From Anthoceros angustus (lineage: Eukaryota > Streptophyta > Anthocerotopsida > Anthocerotales > Anthocerotaceae), in NCBI GenBank assembly GCA_010909165.1, contig VJWM01000103.1, forward strand, positions 930,001 to 994,000: a stretch of DNA of 64,000 bases, given 5' to 3'. Below the pieces are notes generated by a model. The model was not told the DNA's origin. It did no database searches and was given only the letters and a program-made list of their open reading frames with translations. The position numbers and the translations under genes were made by a program. This document shows, piece by piece, positions 1-11,666 of this stretch. Each line of letters begins with the position of its first letter. Positions within the stretch are counted from its first letter, which is position 1.

Positions 1-139
1 ACTTCGAGCCAAAGAAATACACTAGGTTCGATCTAGGTCAAGGCCATTCAATTGAATGCGAATGAACTCTCCTGTGAAAGAAGCACCACTTATTCGACAT
101 CCGTTCTAGCTCCGCTCATTAGCAGATCTTACTATGCAG

Positions 140-2828
140 CCAACTTGGTGAAATGCGGGAGACCAGCTCTGGGAGCCTTAGTGAGCTCAAATCACAGTTA
201 ACACTAGAGCTTGCGCATGTTAAGGAGAAGGTTCGCCTATTCTCCCACTAAAGCATAACGTTCAAACAATAAGACACACAAAGTATTGGAGGCGTTTTGG
301 TCATTAGGTGTCTCACCTGTTAAGTGTTTCACACTGTTTGCTTGTTTCTGGACCCTGAAGAGTTCCAGGTTTGCATTTCATGAACTTCAAACCAAATTGG
401 TTGCAGGCAATGGTTGACGCTAATGAGTTGAAGGAAAGGATGGAAAGGGAGCGAGATAGGCTGGAAGCGAAGCTGCGGCAACAATGCGAGTGCCAACAGG
501 ACAGAGCAGCAGAGCTAGAAAAACAGGTCTAGTATGTCCCATTTGAAATTCTACCATCATCCTGCTCTCATGGAATTCATCTGAAGTCCACTCTGGCCTT
601 CTCTGAAACCATGGTCCTTCATACAGAATAGGTCAATACTGGATAGCAAACACACTTTGGAGACAAGATACACGGAGCTGAGAACAAAGTTTGACATTGT
701 GGATAGAGATCTTGAGGAGAGGCAACAGGTACATTTTCATGATTTTTTTTTGGTGGAGAGTTAGAGAACCATGTTGAACCTGCCGTTTGCTTCCTACAGT
801 TATCAATAAGGGGCGGTTCATGTGCCTGGGTGCAGGAATGTGCTCAATTACGGTCAGAGAATAGAACTTTGGCCAGTGAGAAGAGTGAAGCTGACAAGAT
901 GCTAAACAGGCATTTGCTACGGCTAACTGCACTGGAGCAAGAAGTAGGTTGCAGGTCCTCTAAGCATGGTTATGGAGTCACTAAAGAGTACCATGCAAAT
1001 TTTCATGCCATGGTGCAGAATCAGGAGTATTTGATGGCACCTCTTAATGTTTCACTCTCTGCAGATCCAAGAGAAAAACCAAAAAATTTGCTGCTTGACA
1101 ACGCAGCTTGAGGCTCAAGCAGCCCAACGGTACACTTTCCTTTCGACCTGCAGCCTTCAGCCCAAATTTCATGCTGCGTTATTTGAAGTTGCTCTTCTCA
1201 TATCTATGCCCGTTTAACTTTCAGGGAAGAGGTTGAAGGATCGCTGAAGGAGTGGAACTGTGCAGCTGATCGAGCTGAGCAAAGAGCACTAGCTAGTGCT
1301 GCTGAGGTTGAAAGATGCCAACAGTGTATTGACAAGCTTAAGGTGAGCTGGGAGTGTCAATCAGACAGGGAATGCTATGCACTTTGTCACAGTGGGCATC
1401 AACACTGAGAAAGCCCTACGATTTTTGCCTTTGCGCAGGCTGATCTTCGTGCAGCGAAGTCAAAAGTTAAACTTCAGGGGCAGATGGCAAGCCAGCAAGA
1501 CTGCCTACTGAGTGAACGTCAGGCGTCTATGGACAAGAGTGCCGTGGAAATAGCCAGCTTGCGGCAGGAGATATCCCAGCTTAAGTCGGAGCTTAATAAT
1601 GCAAAGGAGAAGGTGAGTATCTTCGGCACATTGTGGCTGAGCTCCAGTAGGCTCCAGGGACTGAATACCCTGCTTCGTATGTAAGGATTAAACACAGCAT
1701 GTGAATTTGTCATTTGCAGGGAGATGAGGCACTAGAGAAGTACGATGAGGCACAGGAGGCAATGAAGTCCAACCAGCAGATGATACAGTATGTTCCCACT
1801 TATTTTGTTATCTTACTGATGAGATATTCTTAATTGCAAACGTTACACCCTGTGATATTCGTCATTTGCGCAGGTGGTTAAATCAGCAACTCACAGACCT
1901 TCAGCTAGGAAAACCGGGATCTGGTGGCACTTGCTCATCGCGATACTTGTACCGGCCAACCACATCATACTCTACAGCAAGAGGTCCTGGAACGTGCCTC
2001 TCATCAGCAGGCACATTGGGTGGGTCGCCATCACCTGTTATTGGGTACAAGAGCCTGTTTCCTGGTACAGCTTCCTACATGTCATCAGTGAATATGAAGA
2101 CTGCTGGTGTTGGACTGAGCCCAGGCCTTTCTTCCACTCTCTCGGCTGTGAACTCAAAGCTTCCCTGTGCTGCCGCAAGGGCAAGGGGTTCAGCAATGCC
2201 TTCCGGGTCGGGGATAACCAAAGTGCAGTATAAGCCATATACAGCTGGAGCTTGCCCTAAGACTGGGTCCATACCAGTCTTAGGATCCACAGGAACAGCT
2301 GCTGCTACAACAAACTCCCTTACGAGCTCAACTTATTGCTTTTGGCCAAATGGATCAAGTTCCTGGTTTTCAAGACAGCAGCAGGATGCAGGTTTGTCAT
2401 CCAGCTTGGCTCATGGCCAAACATCACCATCACGGTGCCAAGCAGCATCATTAGCAGATGCTGCCATGAGTACAGAGGGATACAAAACCTCGCCTCCTCG
2501 CTGCCATGCTTCTTCAGTCACTGCTTCCAGAGTATCCCCTCCTAGGTGTCCAGCATCTGGTGGTTTAAGATCATCACCAACTTGCCGAGGTCGAGCATTT
2601 GAGGACTTCAAATCTCCACCACGGTGTCAGGCATCAGGGGGATACAAGTCATCCATAGCTGACACTCGGTTGTCGGGAGGTTACAAATCAGGTGTTTTTG
2701 CTTCAGGTAGTGGGAAAAGCGGGGTCACAACTTGCAGCAGAGCCGGATGTGCAGATGGTGAGTGCAATACCTATCAGTGTTATGGCTCGTCAAACTCAGC
2801 AGATCGAAAACTCCTGCTGTCCTGCTGA
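140..2828 (+). CDS. SAS6: SAS-6-like centriole/basal body assembly protein, 5' part outside window
   Basis: Visible exons by GT-AG sites and continuous frame: 140-230, 407-526, 627-728, 836-943, 1065-1129, 1225-1342, 1439-1612, 1720-1787, 1874-2828 (599 residues, stop at 2826-2828). The first about 275 residues are almost pure heptad-type coiled coil. They end in WLNQQLTDLQLG, which I recognise as the conserved end of the SAS-6 coiled coil. A Ser/Pro/Gly-rich tail of about 310 residues follows, with repeated SPPRC-type motifs between about 2430 and 2640. SAS-6 dimers form the ninefold cartwheel hub of centrioles and basal bodies; among land plants it is kept where sperm are flagellated. The globular head domain that makes the hub must lie left of base 1. 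Introns are 86-176 bp. Another coiled-coil centrosomal protein cannot be fully excluded because the head domain is not visible. Confidence 0.7.
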
Positions 2829-3409
2829 GACTATTTTTGTAAATCTTGCTTCCATGCGATGTCAGAAGACCAATCTAACCATATGTTCGGCTGGAATTAT
2901 TTGCAGTTGATGTGATACCGGAAGGCTGGTTGCACCCTGCACAAGGTTAATGCGGGAACAATTGCTAGGTGTTGTTCATGGAGTGGGGTTGGTGTATTAC
3001 TAGTGGTTTCTGTAGGGAAGGAGGTATTGGGTGAACGGAAGATGAGTTGAGAGGGCAGCTCAGTATTTCGTTCGTTGGTGATCACTTTGCTGTGTTCCAC
3101 ATTTTCTGTAAAATAAAGGTTCTTCGTCCATGTGGCTGGGCATAGCAGCATCTGTTATGTCTCTTAGCCATGCTCTCTGGATGTTGCCTTACGCTCTACC
3201 TTGTTTGTAGCTGGTGGGGTGGACGTGGTTGTTAATTCTTTCTATTGAAGATACAAGATTTGGACCTCTAGGGATCCATTGAGATAGGACAAATTTGGCG
3301 TTTCCGGCTAACCCTCTAGGTTGTTAGACCGGTCGCGGAAGGTTAGGCACGCTGTTAACAAGTACGCTTCACCAGAGGCGGCGAGTTGCGTCCCACTGCC
3401 AGTGTCCTT
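2829..3409. other. 3' UTR of SAS-6 gene and convergent spacer
   Basis: No ORF of note. An AATAAA polyadenylation signal lies at 3112-3117 on the plus strand, about 285 bp after the SAS-6 stop. The rest separates two convergent genes and probably also holds the 3' UTR of the minus-strand MFS gene. Confidence 0.5.
3112..3117 (+). other. AATAAA polyadenylation signal
   Basis: Canonical hexamer downstream of the SAS-6 stop codon, in an A/T-rich stretch. Assigned by position only. Confidence 0.45.
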
Positions 3410-5259
3410 TCAGGGAGAATGGACTTTCCATGTACTGCGAGGACTTGAGTAGGCTTGCAACTCTGAGTCAAGTGCAACAAGACTCTTCAGTTCCGAGTAA
3501 CTGTCGTTTTCATCCTCCACTTCAAAATCTTCGCCGTTCTTGTGCTGGATGACCCCGTAGCGCACTCTGTCCCTATCCTTGGGGTAAGTCCAGTACAGAA
3601 AGGTGTACATGATGCAGCACAACCCATAGCCAAGGAAGAAACATGTGAAGAGAGCTTTCCCAAGAGCTACAGCGTTGCTCCGATCTTGCAAAACGCCTCC
3701 CACGTTCCCTTTGGGCGAGGATTCGTATCCGAACGCCCTTTCAGCCAGCAGACCCACAAGCTGTGTAGCAAAAGATGCAAATAAAGACTCGAAAAACCTG
3801 TCCAGAGCGTACACAGTGGTTCTCCCGCTCTCCTCCACAACCTCTGAACAAATGGGACTGTCAAAGGCAACACCCAGTTGAAGCTCAGCCCTGCTCTAAG
3901 CACAAAACACAGCACAGGTCACAAATTTGCACAAGTGATGGACACTCACCCGTTCGTAGAAGGAGCCATGCCTGATACAAGAAGGCCCATAAGGACCAGC
4001 CAACCTCCGTGCTCCAGTGCAGTGGATGGATCTCGGGGCAACATGAGGAATAGAATTGCTGCCAACGGCACTGCTAAGGCAGACTTGACTTGGGCCAGGA
4101 AAATCCTTCCTGAGTCTGGGAAATGCTTGGCCAGGAAGTCCGCTATCTGCCCTCCCACCAGAGCTCCGATAGCACGTGCAAAGGAGTCGACTGTGAGAAT
4201 AATGGCTGTGACGCGATGAGAGAATCCCACGAGCTCTAACCACATAGGGCAGAACGCCATGGCAGCACCTGGAGTGGTTCCAGGAACCCCTTGTGCCACA
4301 ATCACCTGGAAGCTCCGTGTTTGCACGATCTTCCTTGCTGTCAAACCAAATGCTTTCAGCTGCAGCCACACCTGACCCTTCTTCCCATCAGCTACCCTGC
4401 AGAACGGCACACCAGAATGTGAGGCAGCTGTAGCTGCATCCAACTTCACACTAGCAGCCTTGAAGGAGCTTTTTCCTCACCTTTTGGCTGCCGGGCGAGG
4501 GTCGATGACAAACATGTACACCATCAAGGCGACAGCAGCACTGACGAGTGCCACCAGGAAGAAGGCTATCCGCCAGCCCTGAACTCCGAGCACCGTAGTG
4601 CCAGCAAGCAGAACTGCCAGAGAACCGCCAGACATGACCCCAGCCGTGTACGCCACATAGGTCCAGCTGAACGCAGACCCTCGATTGCTCACTTCAGTCA
4701 GGTCCGCCACGGTGGAGAGTATGGCAGGGAAGGCCAATGCCAGGCCCACTCCACACACGGACCTCGTGAGCGCAAGCTGTTTGTTGCAACATGACATCAA
4801 AACGATCAGTCACATCCCCACAACCTCAACCCGATAAGCAAGAACTACAACAACAACATCAAGCACGCCGCAAACCTGAAGATACGTCTGTGAACAACCA
4901 GCAGCAAGAGTAGAGGCTGCCCAGATTAGCACACCTGCAGCAATGGTGTTGGGCCGATTATAGTGCATAGCCACATAGGCGCTGGCAGGATAGCATAGCG
5001 TCTCCACCAGCCTCCTCACCGTCGTGAGCGTGCCCAGGGCGGTGGGCGACACCCCGAGCTGTATGCCCACCTCCCTGTACACCGCGGGCAGCAGCACGCT
5101 GTCTGCCCCATCCAGCACAACTGCAACGTTCACCAGAATCAGAGTCAGCAGCCCCGACTTGGACATCTCCATTACCCCGCTCCTTGCTTCCAGCTCCCTC
5201 AACGCATTCCGCCTGCTCCTTCTCGCAGCCGAGGCCCCCTGCTGTCTGCCTCCAAGCAT
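3410..5259 (-). CDS. MFS transporter, UNE2-like family (copy 1)
   Basis: Minus-strand exons 5259-4876, 4776-4481, 4396-3950, 3857-3410; introns of 99, 84 and 92 bp with GT-AG ends; 524 residues. The protein has the hydrophobic segments of a 12-helix major facilitator. It matches the plant MFS family of Arabidopsis UNE2 (At1g78130): LLTLILVNVAVVLDGAD in helix 1, LLPAVYREVG after it, a YNR loop between helices 2 and 3, GWRIAFF near helix 6, and VYALDRFFESLFASFA in the C-terminal half. Substrate is unknown for the family; a membrane location is expected. Translation could instead start at M30 or M32 (about 5172 or 5166), just before the conserved core. The 3' acceptor of the last exon was placed at 3858-3860 because this restores the conserved TN-x-PI junction also seen in the neighbour. 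The acidic tail is variable. Confidence 0.85.
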
Positions 5260-5577
5260 GTGTCCAACAAAGATGCACGTTGGGAATGTTTGTCATGAAT
5301 TTCCCACTCGCCCAAAAATTTGTGGCACGTCTTGAGATCTCGCGCTTAGGCAGGTACCTAGTACGAATTGTGGAAGGGCGGTGACAGGACCGCAAAGTAA
5401 AAAGTGAAAAATCATCCTTGATCAAGGACACCGTTATCTCTTGCGGCTCAACGAGTTGTTGTTGCACCTCAAAATCTAGCTAACCTCGTTGAAGGGAAGT
5501 TTGGCGTCTAGGTTAGAGGAAGTTGATCGAATGAAGATGTAGACAACTTCTTTCACCAACGGAAGGGCCTACTCTTG
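5260..5577. other. Spacer between tandem MFS genes
   Basis: About 320 bp without a convincing ORF. It should contain the promoter of the left MFS gene and the 3' end of the right one. No clear TATA box or element was recognised. Confidence 0.4.
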
Positions 5578-7368
5578 TCAGGCTCGTGATCTCACATGGC
5601 CGAGCATGTGAGTCGTCTCGAGCACAGCCTCTGGAGCGTGGGTGTCATCGACGTTGAGCTCCTCCTCTACATCATCGTCTTGCTGGCAGACATGCTTGTA
5701 CTCTGCCTGGGTTAGTGCAGAGGAATGCGGTTCCTCCACATCAGTCTCTGCCAATTCGACTTGCAGCTCCACTTGGGAGACCTCCCAGCGTATCCTGTCG
5801 CGGTCTCTGGGGTAGGTCCAGTACAGCAGGGAGTAGATGAGAGCACAGACGGTGTAGGGAAGTCCGAAGCAGGAGTAGAGAGCTTTGGCAAGAGAGTCGG
5901 CATTGTGGGGGTCGGCTTCCTTGGCTGCGCCCATCCGGTAGCCGAAAACTTTGGAAGCCAGCAAGCCCACTGCCGGTGTTGCGAAGGCAGCCAGCAGCGA
6001 TCCAAAGAAATGGTCCAAGGCGTACACAGTAACTCCGGACTCGGAGTGGACGATCTCCGCGTATATTGGGCTGTACAGCACAGGGCCAAGAGTTGCGTGA
6101 GCGTTGTCAAGATTGGGCAGATGTCATGCTGATGATGGGCAAACAAAGTGAAGAGTGATGGAGAATTGGGTCACACACCTGTTTGTGGCAGAGTCCAGGG
6201 AGGAGGTGATGAAGCCTAGAATGCAGAGGGTGACCCCGTATTGCCACATGGCGGAGGGGTCAGGTTGGAGCCCCAGCAACAAGACTGTTGACACGAAGAC
6301 AGCCGAGACCGTGCACAGCTGCGCCGTGAGGATTCTTCCAGCGTTAGGGAGGAGAAGCGCAATGGAGTCCGCAGCCAGGCCAATCAAAACAGTTCCCACT
6401 GCACGAGACGAGGTGAAGAGAGTCTGGAGATAGGTTGTCTGGCCGTGGGAGAAGCCCATGAGCTCGAGCCACATGGGAAAGAAAGCAGCAGCAGAGAGGG
6501 GGAAGCTCCCTGACATGCCCAGACTCGCGAGCACCTGGAAACTGGGAATATTAACCACCTTTCGGGCATCAGCCAGAAATTCTGCGAGCTGTGCCCTGAA
6601 GGGCCGTGCCGGGTCGTTGATGACTTTGCTTGCCCTGCAGGAGAAGGAGGAGTGGTGACGGCGGGTTGAGGCATAGCTGAAACTCCTTCACAAGGGCAAG
6701 GGCGGAAGCTGGAGTACCCACAGAGAGAAGTCGGTGGAAGGCGAGACACAGAGGGAAAAAGCGGCCGACAGATCTGCTCTTCTAGTATCCACAAGAAAGG
6801 CATACACCAGGAGCGCTATGAGCTCGCTCATGAGCGCGACGCAGAGGAAGACGAGCCGCCAGCCCTGGAGCCCCAGAGCGGTGCTTCCTGCGAACATAAT
6901 GGCCAACACCCCGCCCAGGATGCGGCCCAGCGTGCCGGTCACGTGCAGCAGGCCGAATCCCAGCCCCCGGTGGGTGGCGTCCGTGGAGTCGGCCACCATC
7001 GACAGGACGGCGGGAGCAACCAGCGCGATGCCTATTCCGCTCATGGCCCGGGTGAAGGCCACCTGAGCGAAGCTCTGGGCCGCTCCCACCCCGGCAGTGG
7101 ACACGGCCCACACCGTCATCCCCAGGGCAATCACGGTGGCCCGGTTGTAGGAGGTTGCCAGCACCGCGCTCAGAGGGTAGCACAGACTCTGCACAATGCT
7201 CCTGGCCAGGGTGAGCGACCCCAGTCCCGCTGGCGAGATGAGCATTTCCTTGCCGATCTCCTGGTACACGGCGGGCAGCAACGCCACATCCGCGCCCTCC
7301 ATGATGTACGCCAGGTTCAGCAGCACCAGGTTCACTTGCTTCTGCTTCTTCCAACCTCGCCGCCCCAT
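5578..7368 (-). CDS. MFS transporter, UNE2-like family (copy 2)
   Basis: Minus-strand exons 7368-6770, 6634-6179, 6070-5578, giving 515 residues. The start was set at the methionine of MGRRGWKKQKQ because the family core (VNLVLLNLAYIMEGADVALLPAVY) follows directly; the frame stays open upstream to 7446 but that part looks non-coding. Other family marks: LGSLTLARSIVQSLCYPLSA, YNRATVIALG, ADSTDATHRGLGFG, LQGWRLVFL, NSPIYAEIV, VYALDHFFGSLLAAFATPAVG. The intron before SPIYAEIV sits at the same place and phase as in copy 1, so the two arose by tandem duplication. Copy 2 lacks the intron that copy 1 has near the end of helix 3. The donor at 6769 (GTCGGC) is weak but is the only one I found that keeps the frame. 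Substrate unknown. Confidence 0.83.
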
Positions 7369-7604
7369 AACCTGGAATGGCAGGCGACGCCACCGCCCCG
7401 CCCCAACGCTTCCACTGCACCGGTACCGGCACTCGGCACTCGGCACTCACAATCGCGCAGGCCTCCAAGTTGCTCTCAACTTTTGATTCCTATGGGCTCT
7501 CACCCCGCTCCTTCCAATTTGTCGCCGTCGCTCCACATGCCAAGCGCGCGCACACATTTCCAGACATCCTCCCAACTCAGATCCGAATGCTGAAGGTTGC
7601 ATAT

Positions 7605-7720
7605 CTTCGCCGTCCTTTCGCCGTCCCTTCGCCGTCCCTTCGCCGGCCCGTCGCCGTCCCTTCGCCGTCCCTTCGCCGTCCCTTCGCCGTCCCTTCGCCG
7701 TCCCTTCGCCGTCCCTTCGC
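7605..7720. repeat. 11-bp tandem repeat array
   Basis: About ten copies of GCCGTCCCTTC in tandem with a few variant units, about 240 bp upstream of the second MFS gene. It can be read as a repetitive peptide on either strand but there is no sign that it is translated. Confidence 0.9.
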
Positions 7721-8149
7721 TCACTGCCTGACTTATTGCATACATCCCATGGGAATCCGGACGAGAACGTGGGCTTCGGGCTTCGCAATAGAGAGAAGCC
7801 TTTCCCCGCCAAAGTGCCAGGGTTCCGTAGTATAAATGAATGTACAGTACACACCACACGATCAAGGCCCCAAGCTCCAAGGACAACTTCCCATGGGAAG
7901 CTCTTGTACATACAATAAGCGCAAAGCACGTGCCTTTCAAAAGAAGGCTTCAAGTTTTAACCCTACACGACCTACAAACCTGGTATGTACATACAAGTGT
8001 AGGGACCTACCCATATTTACCCAGAAGTGTGTACATACATATGTAGCTACATACCTTTACATATCTGTACAGCCCCAAGTTTGCGGAAGCCCGTTTTGGG
8101 GAACCGTGGTGGTACATAGTCAATTACGAAACGCCCTTTAACAGTGTTA
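7721..8149. other. Spacer with TACATA-rich stretch
   Basis: No supported gene. Several TACATA/ATGTAC steps cluster at about 7985-8075, and a TATAAAT motif is at 7831-7837. Probably holds the 3' UTR of the TBC gene and the distal promoter of the second MFS gene. Confidence 0.4.
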
Positions 8150-10550
8150 TCAGCCTTTAACATCATCGGCAATCGCCAACAAGCTACAGATATCCGGGCT
8201 CGGGTAATGTTGGAGAAGCTTGAGATTCGAAGTGAAGTCCCCGGCTAACAACCTATCCCTCACAGAGATCAGCATCGCACAGCACACCCGTAGTAAAATT
8301 TCCTGCAACATGACCCACATCCATCAGCTCCATTTCAGAGACAACGCTAACTAGGTTCCCCAACAGCGTGACAATGTTGAGCAGCTTGCATTAAGACCGA
8401 GTCCTTACCATAGGTCCGTCAGGGTTGCTCAATAGCGAGTCCCACAGGCGCAACGAGTCCGGAAAACTAAATTCCTGTGTCAGTAAGAGCGTGATCCACC
8501 TGAAAGCATAGAATTGTGGATTGACCTGACGAAATGGGAGCCCGTCAGTAACGCCGGCGGCAGGGATTCAAGTAACCATGGGCACGCCTGAGAGCAACTG
8601 AGTAACCCTTCTCAGCCACGTACCTTCGTTGTCACTTCCAGATGACGCCAGAGCTCTTCGTCATGCCGTCTGAGCAGGGACGTTAACTGAGCAATGGTAG
8701 ATCGGATGCCCACAGCACTATTATCCAGCTGCTGACAGAAATGATCTCGAAAGTCACTCAACAACTCTACAAAGCAGAAGAACGCATCCGCCTCCGCATG
8801 AGCCTGGATAACAACAACAGCAGGAATTGAACTCAACCAACCGGCTCTGTGCTTCACTGAACGAAACCAAAACGCCGAGGACACCAGCACCTAGAACCTG
8901 ACAGTAGAGATAGGCGAAAGATTGCATGCCATCAAATTGCCTTACAGCATTGGTCCCATCTGGATCTGTCCTGAACACGTAGAACAAAGGTGCCAGCACT
9001 TCATTCATGCCTTGCACATAGCGTATTCCAGGGTTCAGCTTCGCAAAGATAAAAAGTGTTCGCTTCAGGCATTCCTGTGGAAATTTGCCGATAGCAAGAA
9101 TTACGGTGTAGCGCAGAGAAACAAGACATGCACGACCTCCACTAACCACACAGACTACTTACACTGTAGACAGCCATGACGGCCATGTGCAACTTTGCAC
9201 ATTGGGCGAATGCAAGACATGACAGTCATTCATGAACTGACAAACCTGGTTTTCCAGGGCAGCTGGAGAATCTCCGCAAAAAAAATGCATATCAGGGTGT
9301 GTACGCTTCACATCCCGGTCTATCTGTTCAGACAGCTCTGTATCCTGCCAGGAAAAAGCGTTTGACGTAAATAGATAGAACACTTTCCATTCAATACCCT
9401 GCCCAACCTGTTGAACATGACTGACCTGGAAATATCGATGCCACACACTAGTTTGTCCAAGGCTCAATGGGTGGTCATCATGGGTTATGTCTTGTCGTTG
9501 CAGAGACCCCTTGACATCCTCGTCACCTGAGGCTGCCTCCAATTCGGCCTTCCTCCTGGTCAGCTCTGACTGCAAATCACATGCGAGGCAGAGTACGTGA
9601 GCCTTGCCTCTGAGAACAGGTTCTTTCAGCATACAATTCCCAACTTGACAACTCCTCAAATCAATAGACCACCGACGGAACTCGACACTTACAGGATTTA
9701 CAAGCAGCTCTTCTCTGAAGACCGCATATTCTGCTCGCTTTTTTGCAAGCTCGGATTTCCACTCATCACGAGACTTGGGCAAGTATCCGAGAAGCACCTA
9801 AGGCAGATACATCATCAGATCGTACAACAACCCAGAACTACACGTTCACAAACGAGAGGCTCATAACCATCTCCAAAGCCTTCTGCGTGCGAAGAAACTG
9901 CTGCACTACCGCCAAGATTCAAGTCACAAAGAAGCTCACCTTCCATGTTGTAGCCCTGATGTCTCCGACATCGGGGATGCCTTGAGCAGCCAGACGCTGC
10001 AGCTCACCTAATTGTATCCGCTTCTTCGAAAGCTGCTCAGCAAAGTGACAACCACGGAGAGTTCCATGAGCAGCACAACCACGTCCGACATGCGTACCTG
10101 GAAGAGACAAGTGCCTACCTCAGCAGCAAACAGACCAACCCGGGCATCGAACGAGCTGGTTCTCTGAGGAGCCTCCGTGTCAGGCAAGGACGGCGCACTG
10201 GAAGCGTTGGAGTCCGCACCCGCTGACGGCGCAGTCGCGGTCGACACAGCGCCAAGTTTTTTCCCTTCACTGACATTTTCCACCTTGTACACCTCCTTCT
10301 CAAAATCAGTCCCAAAATCGTCGCTAATCACCTTCGGCTTGTAGGCCTTCTTCACTCCGCTGTCCCAGAGCGAAACGTCCGACTTCCCCTTCCCTTCCCC
10401 CTCCCACTGGGACTTCGATCTGGCCCTGTCCTTACTCGCATTCTCCGGGTTGTACCTGCTCCTGGCAGCGGAAGCGGGCTTGGAGGCCCAGGCTGAGCTG
10501 TTGAGCCAATCCGGCACAGGCTTAGCATTTCCAGATCGTGCGGCCATCAT
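8150..10550 (-). CDS. TBC domain Rab-GAP, TBC1D13 type
   Basis: Nine minus-strand exons: 10550-10119, 10032-9940, 9797-9693, 9569-9426, 9344-9246, 9074-8946, 8803-8624, 8525-8409, 8302-8150. All junctions are GT-AG and phase 0; 483 residues. Residues 1-144 are a low-complexity leader beginning with a VPDWLNSSAW motif shared by plant homologues. The TBC domain runs from about 146 to 470. It has both catalytic fingers of Rab GTPase-activating proteins: the arginine in IDRDVKR (R272) and the glutamine in YVQGM (Q312). AHAEADAFFCFVELLS and PQFYAFRWITLLLTQEF identify the TBC1D13-like plant subfamily. Such proteins speed GTP hydrolysis by Rab GTPases in membrane traffic. The start is the first of two methionines (10550 or 10547). 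Exon 1, part of exon 2 and the upstream DNA are copied downstream at 11,667-12,238. Confidence 0.92.
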
Positions 10551-11504
10551 CTTCGGCCGATACCGGCACTCCAACCTCAATCTCTAACCAAACATCCCTC
10601 GCAATTGCACGCCAAAAGCGCCGCCATTTTTCTCCTATCCCTGCCTCCCACCATCCTAGATCCGATGCACCAGCTTCCAGCCGCCCCACCTTCTCGTCCC
10701 AGCCCTAGCAAACCCTGGCTCTCCCTCTCCCGCATCCCAGCCCGCCTCAAGCCGTGCAAACACGGCGCGCACTCCAACTGCTCCAAATTGCGAGAGACCG
10801 AAGCGAGCCCGAGTCCGACGGCGGCTGCGTCCGCGCGATGGCGCTGGAAGGCCAGAAAATTTGGAGCGCGGCTATGGCTGCGTGGCAGGCGGCGGAGGGG
10901 GGCTGGTACGATCCAGGATCCGCCTTCGTGCTGCTTGTCTGCTTCGCTGTTCCCGCGCAAGCCGCGGGGGGAGCTGGAGGCTGTTTCTCGTTCTTGGCTC
11001 CAGAGGTTGCTGGGATTGTGGGATTGTGGACGCATGCGCGGATTTACCTACGACTCACCTCGTACCCTGCGCCTTGCCACCTGGACACACTCACGCCCGC
11101 CAAATATGCTCGCCCGCCCTTCTTTATTAGGTAGCAGGGGCCCATCACGCGGTAAAATGTTACGAATTTGCTACGCAACGGGTACGCGTAGGCAAACCGC
11201 GGTCCTATGGGCGCGGAGATGGGCCACCATTTGCGCCTCGCCCCCTGTCCACACTTCCTGCCATTTCAATGCCCCCACTTCACTGCCGTGATATCTCGTG
11301 GCTTTGCAAGTGCCCGCAAGCGCGTAGGGCTGCCGGCTAAAAGGTACCCACAGGTTTTGCCACAATCGGGTTGCATAGCCTGAGATCGTAGAGAGATACC
11401 TAGTTTCTATAAGCGTATCCAAGGGAGGGTTCAAAGTGTAGGGTCTTCCAATGGGTTACACTACAACTCCCCTGCGGGGTGGTGGGAATTTGTAATGTCT
11501 ATGA
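10551..11504. other. Upstream region of TBC gene
   Basis: GC-rich, with open frames on both strands but no family I recognise. A plus-strand frame (10,754-11,134) includes MALEGQKIWSAAMAAWQAAEG, which could be a short first exon of a divergent gene; the copies at 12,444 and 13,963 have this frame altered by indels. I read it mainly as promoter and 5' UTR. Confidence 0.4.
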
Positions 11505-11666
11505 GCTGATTCGCTCCCCTCAGCGGGCTGCCCTCTGGAGATGGATCAAAGTCAAGCTTAATCCTGCTATCCCCTGGTTTTTGGCAGGGGATTACAATTT
11601 TGTGAAAAGCGACACGATGTAAAAGGGGTTCCCATCGACCCCTTGTGCCGATGCTGAATCCTGGGC
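11505..11666 (+). mobile_element. LINE-type endonuclease fragment
   Basis: The frame reads WIKVKLNPAIPWFLAGDYNFV. GDYN matches the GDFN-type motif of the AP-endonuclease domain of non-LTR retrotransposons, followed by a KGVP-like segment. Only a few dozen codons, cut at 11,667 by the tandem duplication. Confidence 0.55.

Larger units (their letters stand above)
9973..11666. repeat. Tandem duplication, unit A (original)
   Basis: Runs from inside exon 2 of the TBC gene through its exon 1 and upstream region into a LINE endonuclease fragment. At 11,667 the sequence restarts at the beginning of the unit. GGGGATG is shared by both sides of the breakpoint. Confidence 0.9.

Noticed and set aside
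1866-2233. Alternative 119-codon frame inside the last SAS-6 exon
   Set aside because: It overlaps the well-supported coiled-coil end in another frame and has no motif; a shadow frame.
7447-7953. Long minus-strand frame with repeated GEGTAKGRRRD peptide
   Set aside because: It is the 11-bp DNA array read in frame; a similar peptide appears in a second frame, and no family or splice context supports it.
10605-11291. 228-codon plus-strand ORF upstream of the TBC gene
   Set aside because: Arg/Pro/Ser-rich, no domain. The duplicated copies carry frame-changing indels, so no sign of selection. More likely promoter and 5' UTR.
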